A stretch of DNA of 64,000 bases from Nostoc sp. C052 (lineage in GTDB: Bacteria; Cyanobacteriota; Cyanobacteriia; Cyanobacteriales; Nostocaceae), in contig NZ_CP040272.1 of NCBI RefSeq assembly GCF_013393905.1, positions 4,274,001-4,338,000 of the forward strand, in the 5' to 3' direction. This document shows, piece by piece, positions 40,989-49,519 of this stretch. Under the pieces are notes generated by a model that was given only the letters and a program-made list of their open reading frames with translations, had not been told where the DNA came from and did no database searches. Position 1 is the stretch's first letter. Each line of letters opens with the position of its first letter. Position numbers and translations under genes: made by a program.

Positions 40989-42338
40989 CTAACTTTTCTT
41001 CCGCCAAGCTGGTTTGATTACTTGACGACTACGGGCAATTACCAGGGAATCATCAGGTACATCTTCTGTGACTGTAGAACCAGCCGCAATATAGACATCA
41101 TCTCCCAAGGTGAGTGGAGCCACTAAAACGCTATTGGCACCAGTTTTTGTGCGATCGCCTATTTTAGTACGATGTTTTTTCACGCCGTCATAATTGGCAG
41201 TAATTGTACCGGCACCAATATTTACCTGATTGCCGACAACGCTATCACCTATATATGACAAATGTGCTGCATTGGTGCGATCGCCTAATTGCGTATTTTT
41301 CAATTCCACAAAATTCCCCACACGACAACCAGCACCCACCTCTACATGACCGCGCAAATGAGCATAAGGGCCAATTCGACTTCCTTCTTGTACGGCGCTA
41401 TTTGTTATCACTGAATATTGCACTGTGACATTTTCTGCTAACTGGCTATTTTCAATGAAACTTCCTGGCCCAATATGACTTCCTGTTTTAATCACAGTAT
41501 TTCCCCGTAGATGAGTTTGGGGTTCAATAATTACATCAGGCTGTAATTCTACTGTTTCATCAATGGTAATACTTGTGGGGTCGATGAGCGTGACACCTGC
41601 CAGCATCCATTTTTCCTTGACTCGTTTTTGCAAAATTTCGGATGCTGTTGCTAGTTGTAGGCGATCGTTGATGCCGAGAATTTCTTGGTAATCTTCCACA
41701 TCCACTGCCATCACTTTTCCGACTTGAGTCACGGCATCAGTGAGATAGTATTCTTTTTGGGCATTGTTTGCCTGTAGGTGGGGAAGCACCTTTGCCAAAT
41801 CTGGCCAACCAAAGCAATAAACTCCAGCATTAATGCGGTTATTCTGTCTTTCGGCAGCAGTACAATCCTTGTGTTCGACCATTTGCTGCACAATATTTTC
41901 ATCGTTACAAAAAACGCGCCCGTAGCCTGTGGGGTCGGGTAGGTGCGAGGTAAGAATGGTGGCAGCATTCTGATTTTGGGCATGAGTTTGTAACATCTGC
42001 TTGAGAGTTTCGCTGCGTATTAACGGTAAATCGCCGTTAAGTATCAGCAAATCTCCGGTGTAACCTTCCAAGTGAGGAAGTAATTGCTGGATAGCATGAC
42101 CTGTCCCCAATTGCACAGTCTGTTCGACAAACTCCAAGTTGGGAATTGAATGCATGGCGGCTTGCACTTCTTCGGATTGATATCCCACAATCACGATTCG
42201 TCGTGAAGGTGCAAGTGGTTCTACACTTTCGAGAACTCTCTCTACTAGCGATCGCCCACCCAAAGAATGTAAAACCTTGGGTAAGCGTGATTTCATCCGT
42301 GTGCCGCGTCCTGCCGCTAGAATTGCTACAACTACCAT
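40989..42338 (-). CDS. glmU: Bifunctional N-acetylglucosamine-1-P uridyltransferase / glucosamine-1-P acetyltransferase
   Basis: 449 residues. The uridyltransferase half starts VVAILAAGRGTRMKSRLPKV (GxGTRMxSxxPK signature), followed by VEQTVQLGTGHAIQQLLPHL and LILNGDLPLIRSETL. The C-terminal half is a left-handed beta helix of hexapeptide repeats (NVTVQYSVITNSAVQEGSRI, YAHLRGHVEVGAGCRVGNFV) with the acetyltransferase site AHLSYIGDSVVGNQVNIGAG, NYDGVKKHRTKIGD and a short basic end. It makes UDP-GlcNAc for peptidoglycan and outer membrane polysaccharide. It is in the cytosol as a trimer. The end is shorter than in E. coli, as usual for cyanobacteria. Confidence 0.97.
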   Translation of the reverse strand: MVVVAILAAGRGTRMKSRLPKVLHSLGGRSLVERVLESVEPLAPSRRIVIVGYQSEEVQAAMHSIPNLEFVEQTVQLGTGHAIQQLLPHLEGYTGDLLILNGDLPLIRSETLKQMLQTHAQNQNAATILTSHLPDPTGYGRVFCNDENIVQQMVEHKDCTAAERQNNRINAGVYCFGWPDLAKVLPHLQANNAQKEYYLTDAVTQVGKVMAVDVEDYQEILGINDRLQLATASEILQKRVKEKWMLAGVTLIDPTSITIDETVELQPDVIIEPQTHLRGNTVIKTGSHIGPGSFIENSQLAENVTVQYSVITNSAVQEGSRIGPYAHLRGHVEVGAGCRVGNFVELKNTQLGDRTNAAHLSYIGDSVVGNQVNIGAGTITANYDGVKKHRTKIGDRTKTGANSVLVAPLTLGDDVYIAAGSTVTEDVPDDSLVIARSRQVIKPAWRKKS

Positions 42339-42524
42339 AAATTAGCTATTAGCTATCAGTGAAATTATAATTAATGCTTTTGGTACTTGAAAATATAGGT
42401 TCAAATCATACCAGCTAATCATGGAAGAGTAAAATATCAAAGTAGTTAAGACAACTGCTTTGGTAAAATTTGGAGATAATAATACTTTTTTGCACTCATT
42501 ACAGCAGCGACAAATTATTATCCC

Positions 42525-43769
42525 CTACTCCCTACTCTCTATTATTTTTCCTTGACAGGAGCGAATAAACTCTGCAAACTGCTGCATTAGTTTGGGATTA
42601 CGCCAACCGGAATCAGTTTCTTTTTGCATGACCGAAAGTGCTTCTGCTGAAGGAAAAGCTCTTTTATAAGGTCGTTCGCTGGTTAGGGCATCGTAAATAT
42701 CAATTAACTGAAATACTTGCGCCAGATAGGGAATATCATTCCCCTGGAGTCTATCAGGGTAGCCTGAGCCATCCCAACGTTCGTGGTGATGGCGAATAAT
42801 GGGAATTACACCCCGCATACTGCGTAATGGCTGGCAAATTTTTTCTCCAATCAAAACGTGCTGCTGCATGATCTGCCAATCTTCAGAGGTGAGTTCGCCT
42901 TTTTTCAGCAGCACTGCATCGGGAATACCAACTTTACCGATATCGTGGAGATAACCACCCCATCTCAAATCTCGAATTTGGTAGCGTGACAGGCTGAGAT
43001 ATTCACCAAAAACTTGTCCGAGTTGTACTAGGCGTTCACAATGATTGCCTGTATTGGGATCGCGACTTTCAATAGACATAGCAATGGAAAATAGTACTTG
43101 TTCGGCATGGTCTAAATCTTCGTTTAGACGCTTCTGCCGTACTAAGGACTTTACACGCGCCGCTAGTTCCACACGATCAAAGGGTTTGGTGAGAAAATCA
43201 TCTGCCCCAACTTCAATTCCCCGAATGCGTGATCGCCTATCATTTAAGGCTGTAATAAAAATTACCGGAATTAGCCTAGTTTGCTCATCCTGCTTGAGCA
43301 ATTGGCACACTTCAAATCCATCCATTCCTGGCATCATCACATCCAGCAAAATCAAATCTGGTTGTTTTTGAGTTACCAATCCCACAACAATGGAACCACT
43401 GTCTGCCTCAATGACTTCGTATCCTTCCATCCCCAAGAGGGCAACGGCAGTCATCCGACTGGCGGCATGATCGTCAACGACTAAAACCTTCGGCGGATCT
43501 AAATCAAACCCATTCACCTTAGAACCTTTAGCTTGTAGTGTTCTAGAGACTAATAAACTATCACCACAATTAACATCAGCTTTTATCCAAGAAGACGCTG
43601 CTTGACTATCTTCAAATATCAGGTCTTCTTGAGATAAGCCTAAAGAACTCTCCGCATTTTGCGACCCTACGGCATGATTTGAACCGATACTCTTCACTAT
43701 GCTAATGGGGTTTGACCCACTAACAATTTGTTCTGTAAAGCCTGTATGGTTGGATTTCCATTGAATCAC
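42525..43769 (-). CDS. Response regulator with HD-GYP phosphodiesterase domain (RpfG-like)
   Basis: 414 residues. The first 90 residues are polar with no recognised domain. A receiver domain follows (about 92-210: KVLVVDDHAASRMTAVALLG, phosphoacceptor Asp in LILLDVMMPGMDGFEVC, Lys in DDFLTKPFD). A coiled linker leads to HD-GYP (about 225-400): HCERLVQLGQVFGEYLSLSR, GGYLHDIGKVGIPDAVLLKK (the HD pair), HVLIGEKICQPLRSMRGVIP, HHERWDGSGYPDRLQGNDIP (the GYP motif) and DIYDALTSERPYKRAF. It should hydrolyse cyclic di-GMP upon phosphorylation. No cognate kinase is adjacent. Family assignment is firm. Confidence 0.94.
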   Translation of the reverse strand: MIQWKSNHTGFTEQIVSGSNPISIVKSIGSNHAVGSQNAESSLGLSQEDLIFEDSQAASSWIKADVNCGDSLLVSRTLQAKGSKVNGFDLDPPKVLVVDDHAASRMTAVALLGMEGYEVIEADSGSIVVGLVTQKQPDLILLDVMMPGMDGFEVCQLLKQDEQTRLIPVIFITALNDRRSRIRGIEVGADDFLTKPFDRVELAARVKSLVRQKRLNEDLDHAEQVLFSIAMSIESRDPNTGNHCERLVQLGQVFGEYLSLSRYQIRDLRWGGYLHDIGKVGIPDAVLLKKGELTSEDWQIMQQHVLIGEKICQPLRSMRGVIPIIRHHHERWDGSGYPDRLQGNDIPYLAQVFQLIDIYDALTSERPYKRAFPSAEALSVMQKETDSGWRNPKLMQQFAEFIRSCQGKIIESRE

Positions 43770-44346
43770 AAAGGCACTCCAGGTTTTTGCACAAGTTAAC
43801 AGTGTCAGATTTCAACAACAAACAAATTTAAGATTCGACTGTATCTGAGCCAGAGTTTTGATATGGATTATGCATGATGTCAAGCTGCCTATATAAGTTT
43901 TTCGCAGCATGTATCTTTTATGTTACGAACAAGGTGTATCTTGTTGTCACATTTTTTGCTTCTAATTCCAGTATGATGAATCGGCACAAATGTTAAATCA
44001 GGTTTTTTACGGAGATTTTTTAACCTAGTGGCGTCATAAAGCTTTATATTTGCCTGTTCTATGCCAGATATCGGGTTTTGAGCTTCAAATTTTTATGGTA
44101 ATCATTAGGTATATATCTTTTACTTACTTATTTATAGCAATACTCAAGTACTGTTGAGCCAGATGTGATCTTGAATACTATCATACAATCAAGCTATTTG
44201 GCTTGTAAAAACTTGTTGCCTAAGTATCTGGAAACGAAATCAGACATTTTGGCAAAAAACATCTAACTTTTCTAGGATTAAGGACTGAGAATCTTAGTTA
44301 GAATTATGTAGGCGAAGCGTACCCTGTCGTAAACATCGCAACCAAA
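43770..44346. other. Gene-free region, nothing recognised
   Basis: 577 bases, AT-rich, without a credible frame, tandem repeat or RNA signature. It should contain the promoter of the HD-GYP gene at its left end. Confidence 0.5.
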
Positions 44347-45264
44347 CTACAAACTATTTCCCATAAAATCCCTGCTTTGTGTTCCCAACAACCACCTTTT
44401 TCGCCAACGGGAGGTAGGTTCCAGGCAAGAAGCTTGTTGCTCTTGTTGTCGTCGCATCACTATTACTTCAGTTGGATCGCTCAATTGAGGATCGCGATAA
44501 GGGATAGCAGCACGAGTTAGTAAGTGTTCTTTTTCGGCTTGCGAGAGAGTCGTGAGTGCTGAATGGTTTTTAGACTCAGCAACCTGATAATGTGTTGCCA
44601 TAGTACCAGGCGATCGCCTTCCTACGGGTGGGGTAGAATATATCGCCAAGCCAGCCGACAAAAGTGCTGTGCGTACAGCAGCAGAACAAGAATAGGTGGC
44701 TAACAAACCATCTGGATGTAAACACAATGACACTTGTTTAATAAATTCAACAGTCCATAATTGAGGGCATTGAGGTGGTGAAAAGGGATCGAGGAAAATT
44801 GCATCTGCCCAGAAACCCGATTGATATACTATCGTATTTCTGGCATCGCCAATTAGTAGCTTTGCTTTCAGGTAAGGCGTTTGCACTTGATGCTCACAAG
44901 CTAGCTCTTTTAAAATTTCAATATAGTTACAGTTCCAATTATCGAACAAGTGATGAGCGATCGCCGCTTGTGGCACTGCTGGATTCACTTCTAAACCAAT
45001 TACTTCAACACAACAACTAGGATTCACAGCCCAAATTGTCTGCAAAGCCGCAGCTGTGTTATATCCTAGACCATAACAAACATCCAATAGTCGCAAGACT
45101 GGTTTTTGAGCGGCTGTAGCTAGTTGAGTAGGTTCCACAAACTTGCAAAAACTCTCCTGCATAGCTCCATGATGGCTGTGAAAAGATTCACCAAACTCTT
45201 GAGAGACAAAGGTGAAAGAACCATCTGCTGTTAGCTTAGGTGTAAAATTTTCTAAGTCTGACAT
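44347..45264 (-). CDS. mnmD: tRNA 5-methylaminomethyl-2-thiouridine methyltransferase (MnmD)
   Basis: 305 residues from ATG 45264, chosen because the alternative in-frame start at 45306 would overlap the divergent rhodanese gene and adds no conserved sequence. The MnmD pattern is FTPKLTADGSFTFVSQEFGE followed by SFHSHHGAMQES, then motif I LRLLDVCYGLGYNTAAALQT, AIFLDPFSPPQCPQLWTVEF (the F-L-D-x-F-S-P-x-x-x-P-x-L-W block) and LLATYSCSAAVRTALLSAGL. It methylates nm5U34 in the tRNA wobble position using SAM. The bacterial FAD domain (MnmC C-half) is absent, as in other stand-alone MnmD enzymes. It is divergent from the rhodanese gene. Confidence 0.9.
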   Translation of the reverse strand: MSDLENFTPKLTADGSFTFVSQEFGESFHSHHGAMQESFCKFVEPTQLATAAQKPVLRLLDVCYGLGYNTAAALQTIWAVNPSCCVEVIGLEVNPAVPQAAIAHHLFDNWNCNYIEILKELACEHQVQTPYLKAKLLIGDARNTIVYQSGFWADAIFLDPFSPPQCPQLWTVEFIKQVSLCLHPDGLLATYSCSAAVRTALLSAGLAIYSTPPVGRRSPGTMATHYQVAESKNHSALTTLSQAEKEHLLTRAAIPYRDPQLSDPTEVIVMRRQQEQQASCLEPTSRWRKRWLLGTQSRDFMGNSL

Positions 45265-45291
45265 TTTACAAATAAAACTAAATAATGCCCC

Positions 45292-46113
45292 ATGCCCAAT
45301 TCCCAATTTGTTGTTTCACCAGCGTGGCTGTTTGAACATCTGGAAGATCCGCAAGTCGTTATTGTGGATTGTCGCTTTTCTTTAGCCGATCCACAATTAG
45401 GACAACAGCAGTATCAGACAAGTCATATAAAAGGTTCATATTACTTAGATTTGAATCAGGATCTTTCCAGTCCAGTGGGTAAGCATGGCGGGAGACATCC
45501 TTTACCTAACTCTAATAATATTGCGGATAAATTTGCGGCGATTGGGGTAAATTACCACAAAACTTTAGTTGTAGCTTATGATGATTCGCGCTTTGCTTTT
45601 GCGGCTCGTTTATGGTGGCTGTTGCGCTATCTCGGACATGAGCAAGTAGCAGTACTGGATGGCGGCTTTGCTGGATGGCAAAAAGCTGGGTATTCTGTTA
45701 CAAATATTATTCCTCATCATCGAAAGGGTGAGTTTGTAGCTCAAGTACAAACAGAAAAGGTGGTAGATATTACAGCGGTGAAAAGCCGGAAAGACAGCGA
45801 TGAGGTAGTATTAGTAGATTCAAGAGAGAGCGATCGCTACCGAGGAGAACGAGAACCAATTGATAAAATCGCCGGACATATTCCCGGTGCAGTCAATTAT
45901 CCTTGGCAAGAAGTTACAGACTCTTCTGGCTACCTACTCCCTCAAGAAGAACAACGTCGTCGCTGGGAAAAGCTAGAAACAGCCGAAGAAATCTTAGTTT
46001 ATTGCGGTTCTGGCGTTACTGCTTGTGTGAATTTACTTTCTCTAGAATTAGCTGGCATTAGCAAGGGTAAACTTTATGCTGGCAGTTGGAGTGATTGGAT
46101 TTCTTATTTATAG
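45292..46113 (+). CDS. Tandem-rhodanese sulfurtransferase (SseA/TST-like)
   Basis: 273 residues with two rhodanese domains. The first (about 1-135) is inactive in sequence: VSPAWLFEHLEDPQVVIVDC, HIKGSYYLDLNQDLSSPVGK and YDDSRFAFAARLWWLLRYLG. The second (about 155-273) carries the catalytic Cys238 in ILVYCGSGVTACVNLLSLEL (loop CGSGVTA, which fits 3-mercaptopyruvate or thiosulfate sulfurtransferase) and ends KLYAGSWSDWIS. It moves sulfane sulfur from a donor to thiols or cyanide. The start is divergent from mnmD by 27 bases, a notable pairing because MnmD acts on a thiolated tRNA base (functional link is inference). Which donor is used is not decided by sequence. Confidence 0.92.
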   Translation: MPNSQFVVSPAWLFEHLEDPQVVIVDCRFSLADPQLGQQQYQTSHIKGSYYLDLNQDLSSPVGKHGGRHPLPNSNNIADKFAAIGVNYHKTLVVAYDDSRFAFAARLWWLLRYLGHEQVAVLDGGFAGWQKAGYSVTNIIPHHRKGEFVAQVQTEKVVDITAVKSRKDSDEVVLVDSRESDRYRGEREPIDKIAGHIPGAVNYPWQEVTDSSGYLLPQEEQRRRWEKLETAEEILVYCGSGVTACVNLLSLELAGISKGKLYAGSWSDWISYL

Positions 46114-46153
46114 TTAGGAGTTATGAGTTAAGAATTAAAACTCCAAACTCTTC

Positions 46154-47329
46154 TCAAAACTGGCCTAATTGTAAATTGTAATTAATACTAAAGAACCAGC
46201 CATCAAAATCAATGTTTTCGGCGGTTGAACTACCGAAACTTACTCCAGCCTGCATATTCATATTAACGGTATCGGATATTTGGTAATTTAAGTGGCCAAA
46301 CAATCGATAAAATTCGTCTTCTCGATCGCGCTGGGTAAAGTCTGATAAGTTCATTTGGTAGTCAATACCAACCTGGAGAGGCTTTTGCAAGTAGTAGTTT
46401 AGAGAAACCCAAAAGGAATTGATGATCCGATTACGACTTTGGGGATCAGAAAAATTTACACTCAATTCGTAGAAGCTATCTAGGGTTAATCTTGGAGTTA
46501 AGGGATCTCGCCGTCCTAAAGACAGTTGTAGGGAATTCTCATTTAAAAAGCGATCGCCTGCTTTGAAGCTATCGAGGCGATCGCTGTTGTTAGCATAAAA
46601 TAACTGTTGATTGCTCCAACTGATTTCTCCGTACATTCGCCGCGATAACTGCTGGTAAATACTGAGATTAAATCTTACTTGGTTGTAATGATATTGTGAC
46701 TGATTTATGTAACGAATGATATTGCCATCAATTGAGCCGTTTAAATAAGTCTTAGATCCTAAAGGGAAATACGCTGAGGCTAGTGTCAGTCCAGAAAAAA
46801 TTAAACCATCTTCGATGGGACTATCATTTGACGAAAAAATGTTACTTGTCTGGAAGTAGCCGACATGGGCCTGTAGATAGCCGATAGGTTTAAACTTAAC
46901 TACGGGTTGTTCTTTCGGTGGTGGTGGCTGCTGTTCTAGGGGTAGTAACCGCACTCGTAACCCTAATTCGCGATCGCGATCGGACTTAGGTGGCCGTTTT
47001 GGCGATCGTAGCAGCTGCATTAGCCTCTCTAGCCTTTGAGACTGATTTATCTCTGGTGTATTTAATATTTGCTCTTTTGAGTCTGAAGTAGGTAAATTAC
47101 TTGGCTGCGATTCTAGCGGTGGCGGATCATTTTGCTTTTGAGTATCTTCAGGTTCTTTGGTTTGGACTGGGGTTTGAGTAGTTTCTAGTTTTTGCTGTGC
47201 CAGATTTAACGTATTTGTAGATTCTGCCGCATCTACTCGAATGCAACAACAGCTTCCACCACTGGACGCTAACAAAATACAAAAAAACAAATTCTTCCAG
47301 TTCTTGAGTCGCATCTGGTTTGATCGCAT
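46154..47329 (-). CDS. Secreted outer-membrane beta-barrel-like protein
   Basis: 391 residues. A signal-like N-terminus (LKNWKNLFFCILLASSGGSC) has a Cys cluster and a Cys that could act as a lipobox. A low-complexity Pro/Gln/Ser/Thr linker (about 45-130) follows. From residue about 145 to the end alternating amphipathic strands of about 10 residues appear (GYLQAHVGYFQTSNIFSSND, TYLNGSIDGNIIRYINQSQY, LFYANNSDRLDSFKAG, VNMNMQAGVSFGSSTAE) and the chain ends in an aromatic residue (LQLGQF), as outer membrane barrels do. About 14 strands are predicted by eye. It is convergent with the rhodanese gene and upstream-adjacent to a FecR-type protein gene on the other strand; these two families are often neighbours in cyanobacteria. 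Role unknown. Confidence 0.72.
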   Translation of the reverse strand: MRSNQMRLKNWKNLFFCILLASSGGSCCCIRVDAAESTNTLNLAQQKLETTQTPVQTKEPEDTQKQNDPPPLESQPSNLPTSDSKEQILNTPEINQSQRLERLMQLLRSPKRPPKSDRDRELGLRVRLLPLEQQPPPPKEQPVVKFKPIGYLQAHVGYFQTSNIFSSNDSPIEDGLIFSGLTLASAYFPLGSKTYLNGSIDGNIIRYINQSQYHYNQVRFNLSIYQQLSRRMYGEISWSNQQLFYANNSDRLDSFKAGDRFLNENSLQLSLGRRDPLTPRLTLDSFYELSVNFSDPQSRNRIINSFWVSLNYYLQKPLQVGIDYQMNLSDFTQRDREDEFYRLFGHLNYQISDTVNMNMQAGVSFGSSTAENIDFDGWFFSINYNLQLGQF

Positions 47330-47976
47330 TTGGCAAATGTAGGCCTACAAGCTGCATCAGAAGTTCCGACTCAAAAGATACAATTGAGTGCATCTATCTG
47401 AGCTTTGTAGGTATATACTTAATTTACAAACTAAAATTGCTGCTTTTCAGATTTTCTCCCGGATTTTCTCTACCAAACTGAGATGTTCCGAGGAAGTTCT
47501 TGATGGAGTTTAATGGAATACGATTAGTGAGTAATTTCACAACATATCTGTGGCAACTTCTTGTCCTAAATAACTAATGACTCTGTGGCTGATCTAATTA
47601 GAAAAAATTATCTGTAAGCTACTCCTGATTTGATTGTTTATATCAATTACTAGCTTTTAAAGCTTCCACAGACTTTAATACACACAATGTCAGTTTCGGA
47701 GTAAAAACTTTAAGAAACTAAACACATAGTTTATTTATGATTGATTTTATGCATTAAATATAGACTCAAATCCAGATAAGTTTACCTAAAAAAACTTTCT
47801 ATAAGACTTCTATTTGATTTTTGAAAAAATTCCGTGTAACTCAAAAAGCCTGATTCCCTACTCCCTATCTACACAAATAAGTTCAAAAATAAAATCGGAT
47901 TGCTACATAACAATTTAGCACTAGCTTAAACCTTTAACTGTTTTGGTACTAGTTGAAGTTCGCAAATTATCAAACT
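47330..47976. other. Divergent promoter region between the barrel protein and the FecR-type gene
   Basis: 647 bases of AT-rich sequence. No gene or repeat of note is seen. Its position between two start codons means both promoters should lie here and could be shared. Confidence 0.5.
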
Positions 47977-49302
47977 ATGTTTCATAAATCGTTTCCACTA
48001 TTAGTGATTGCTTTATGGGTAGTTGTAGTATTGCCTTTGCCAAATCAGGTAAATGCCATAACTCCTCTGACGCGAGCAGAGATTCAGAGCCTCCGTAACT
48101 TGGTACAACTGATACCTAGAAATAGAGAGAAGAAACGTCCTGCGCGCAAATCAGATGCAATGACTCCTGGTGATGGTTTGTCAACCGGTCGGGCTTCTTT
48201 AGCAGACTTGCGCTTTAACGACGGCTCTTTAGCACGAGTTGGGGAACAGGCTATATTTCAATTTTTACCAAAGACTCGCAGCTTTAGACTGTCAAACGGA
48301 ACTGCATTACTGCTGATTCCACCTGGAAGGGGACAAACACTTATACAAACGCCAAGTGCAGCAGCAGCAATTCGTGGTTCAGCATTATTTGTACGCTACA
48401 ACCAAGAAACAGATACCACAATTGTGGGGGCGCTGACCAATAGCGGCATTGAAGTTTCTAATAAGGAAGCTTCTCAAACTCAAGTGCTGCAAGCAGGACA
48501 GATGATAGTTATAGTTAAAGGCAAATTTCAGGGTTTATACGATTTTGATCTCAGAAATTTTTATGAAACCAGTGAGATGGTGCGGGGGCTTGATTTAACT
48601 AAGCAAAATCTTACACCTACAGCCGACCCGGCGATCGCTAGTGTTCAAGCTGAAACTGTTGCGGCTTTAAACGCACAGACGCCGATAAAAGGTGAGGGAG
48701 TAGTTGAAAACCCATCTTTTGCAGAGCTAACTACTAATACTTCAACTTCCTCTACCGACGACATTCCTACAGACAATTCCTCAGTAGACCTAATTAAAGA
48801 TGATTCACTATTAAATTTATTTGGGGATATAGGACAAGTCCTATCAAATACTGAGCAGCGGCGATCTGGGAGAAATAGTAACAATAATAATCTAAGCACC
48901 CAGAATCATAACGTAGTTCCTACACCAACTCCCATAGTTTCTACACCAACTCCTGTAGTTTCTACACCAACTCCTGTAGTTCCTACACCAACTCCTATAG
49001 TTCCTATACCAACTCCTGTAGTTACTACACCAACTCCTATAGTTTCTACACCAACTCCTGTAGAACCAACAACACCTCCTGTAGTTCCTACACCACCTCC
49101 AGTAGAACCAACAACACCTCCTGTAGTTCCTACACCACCTCCAGTAGAACCAACAACACCTCCTGTAGTTCCTACACCACCTCCAGTAGAACCAACAACA
49201 CCTCCTGTAGTTCCTACACCACCTCCAGTAGAACCAACAACACCCCCTGTAGTTCCTACACCACCTCCAGTAGAACCGACACCGAAAAGACCAACCACAT
49301 AA
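47977..49302 (+). CDS. FecR domain protein with Pro/Thr-rich tandem repeat tail
   Basis: 441 residues from ATG 47977; a TTG at 47953 would add eight residues before the signal peptide (SFPLLVIALWVVVVLPLPNQ, VNA). A FecR-type domain (about 50-190) shows DGLSTGRASLADLRFNDGSL, ARVGEQAIFQFL, FRLSNGTALLLIPPGRGQTL, TPSAAAAIRGSALFVRYNQE and TNSGIEVSNKEAS, the DRTGLxxxxxR-like pattern of FecR repressor or carbohydrate-sensing folds. A helical-linker region follows. The last 125 residues are repeats of VSTPTPV then EPTTPPVVPTPPPV, a rod-like wall- or membrane-spanning stalk. It is exported and likely envelope-associated. It is opposite to the barrel protein at 46154; a functional pair is possible but not shown. 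Confidence 0.8.
   Translation: MFHKSFPLLVIALWVVVVLPLPNQVNAITPLTRAEIQSLRNLVQLIPRNREKKRPARKSDAMTPGDGLSTGRASLADLRFNDGSLARVGEQAIFQFLPKTRSFRLSNGTALLLIPPGRGQTLIQTPSAAAAIRGSALFVRYNQETDTTIVGALTNSGIEVSNKEASQTQVLQAGQMIVIVKGKFQGLYDFDLRNFYETSEMVRGLDLTKQNLTPTADPAIASVQAETVAALNAQTPIKGEGVVENPSFAELTTNTSTSSTDDIPTDNSSVDLIKDDSLLNLFGDIGQVLSNTEQRRSGRNSNNNNLSTQNHNVVPTPTPIVSTPTPVVSTPTPVVPTPTPIVPIPTPVVTTPTPIVSTPTPVEPTTPPVVPTPPPVEPTTPPVVPTPPPVEPTTPPVVPTPPPVEPTTPPVVPTPPPVEPTTPPVVPTPPPVEPTPKRPTT
48916..49272 (+). repeat. In-frame tandem repeats: seven 21-bp units then five 42-bp units
   Basis: Positions 48916-49062 are seven copies of a 21-bp unit (GTT TCT ACA CCA ACT CCT GTA type). Positions 49063-49272 are five nearly identical 42-bp units that begin GAACCAACAACACCTCCTGT. 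All units are multiples of three, so copy number can change without loss of frame. The high identity of the 42-bp units suggests recent expansion. Confidence 0.92.
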
Positions 49303-49519
49303 ACGCGCTAGGGACAGAATTATAACAAGTGTTAGCTACTGTCTCTACAGCCACTAAAGCAAAAAGTGATATTCCCTACGACCAGATAGCATCTGCTAAC
49401 GCTAGATTAAATCAAGGACAGGACTTACACAGGATTCACCAGATATCCTTATATAGTTCCATTAGATTCTGTGTGTAAGCTCCCAGGAACTAACTTTTTG
49501 CTAGAGAGAACATAAATTT

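Noticed and set aside
45265..45306. Longer MnmD start
   Set aside because: It would overlap the divergent rhodanese start and the added residues are repeat-like.
48916..49272. Possible CRISPR array
   Set aside because: Units follow each other without spacers and are in frame with a coding sequence, so these are protein-coding tandem repeats. The same holds for 60309-60452.
48906..49298. Long Gly/Val/Thr-rich open frame on the minus strand
   Set aside because: It is the antisense shadow of the Pro/Thr repeat tail of the FecR-type gene; the repeat excludes stops on the other strand.
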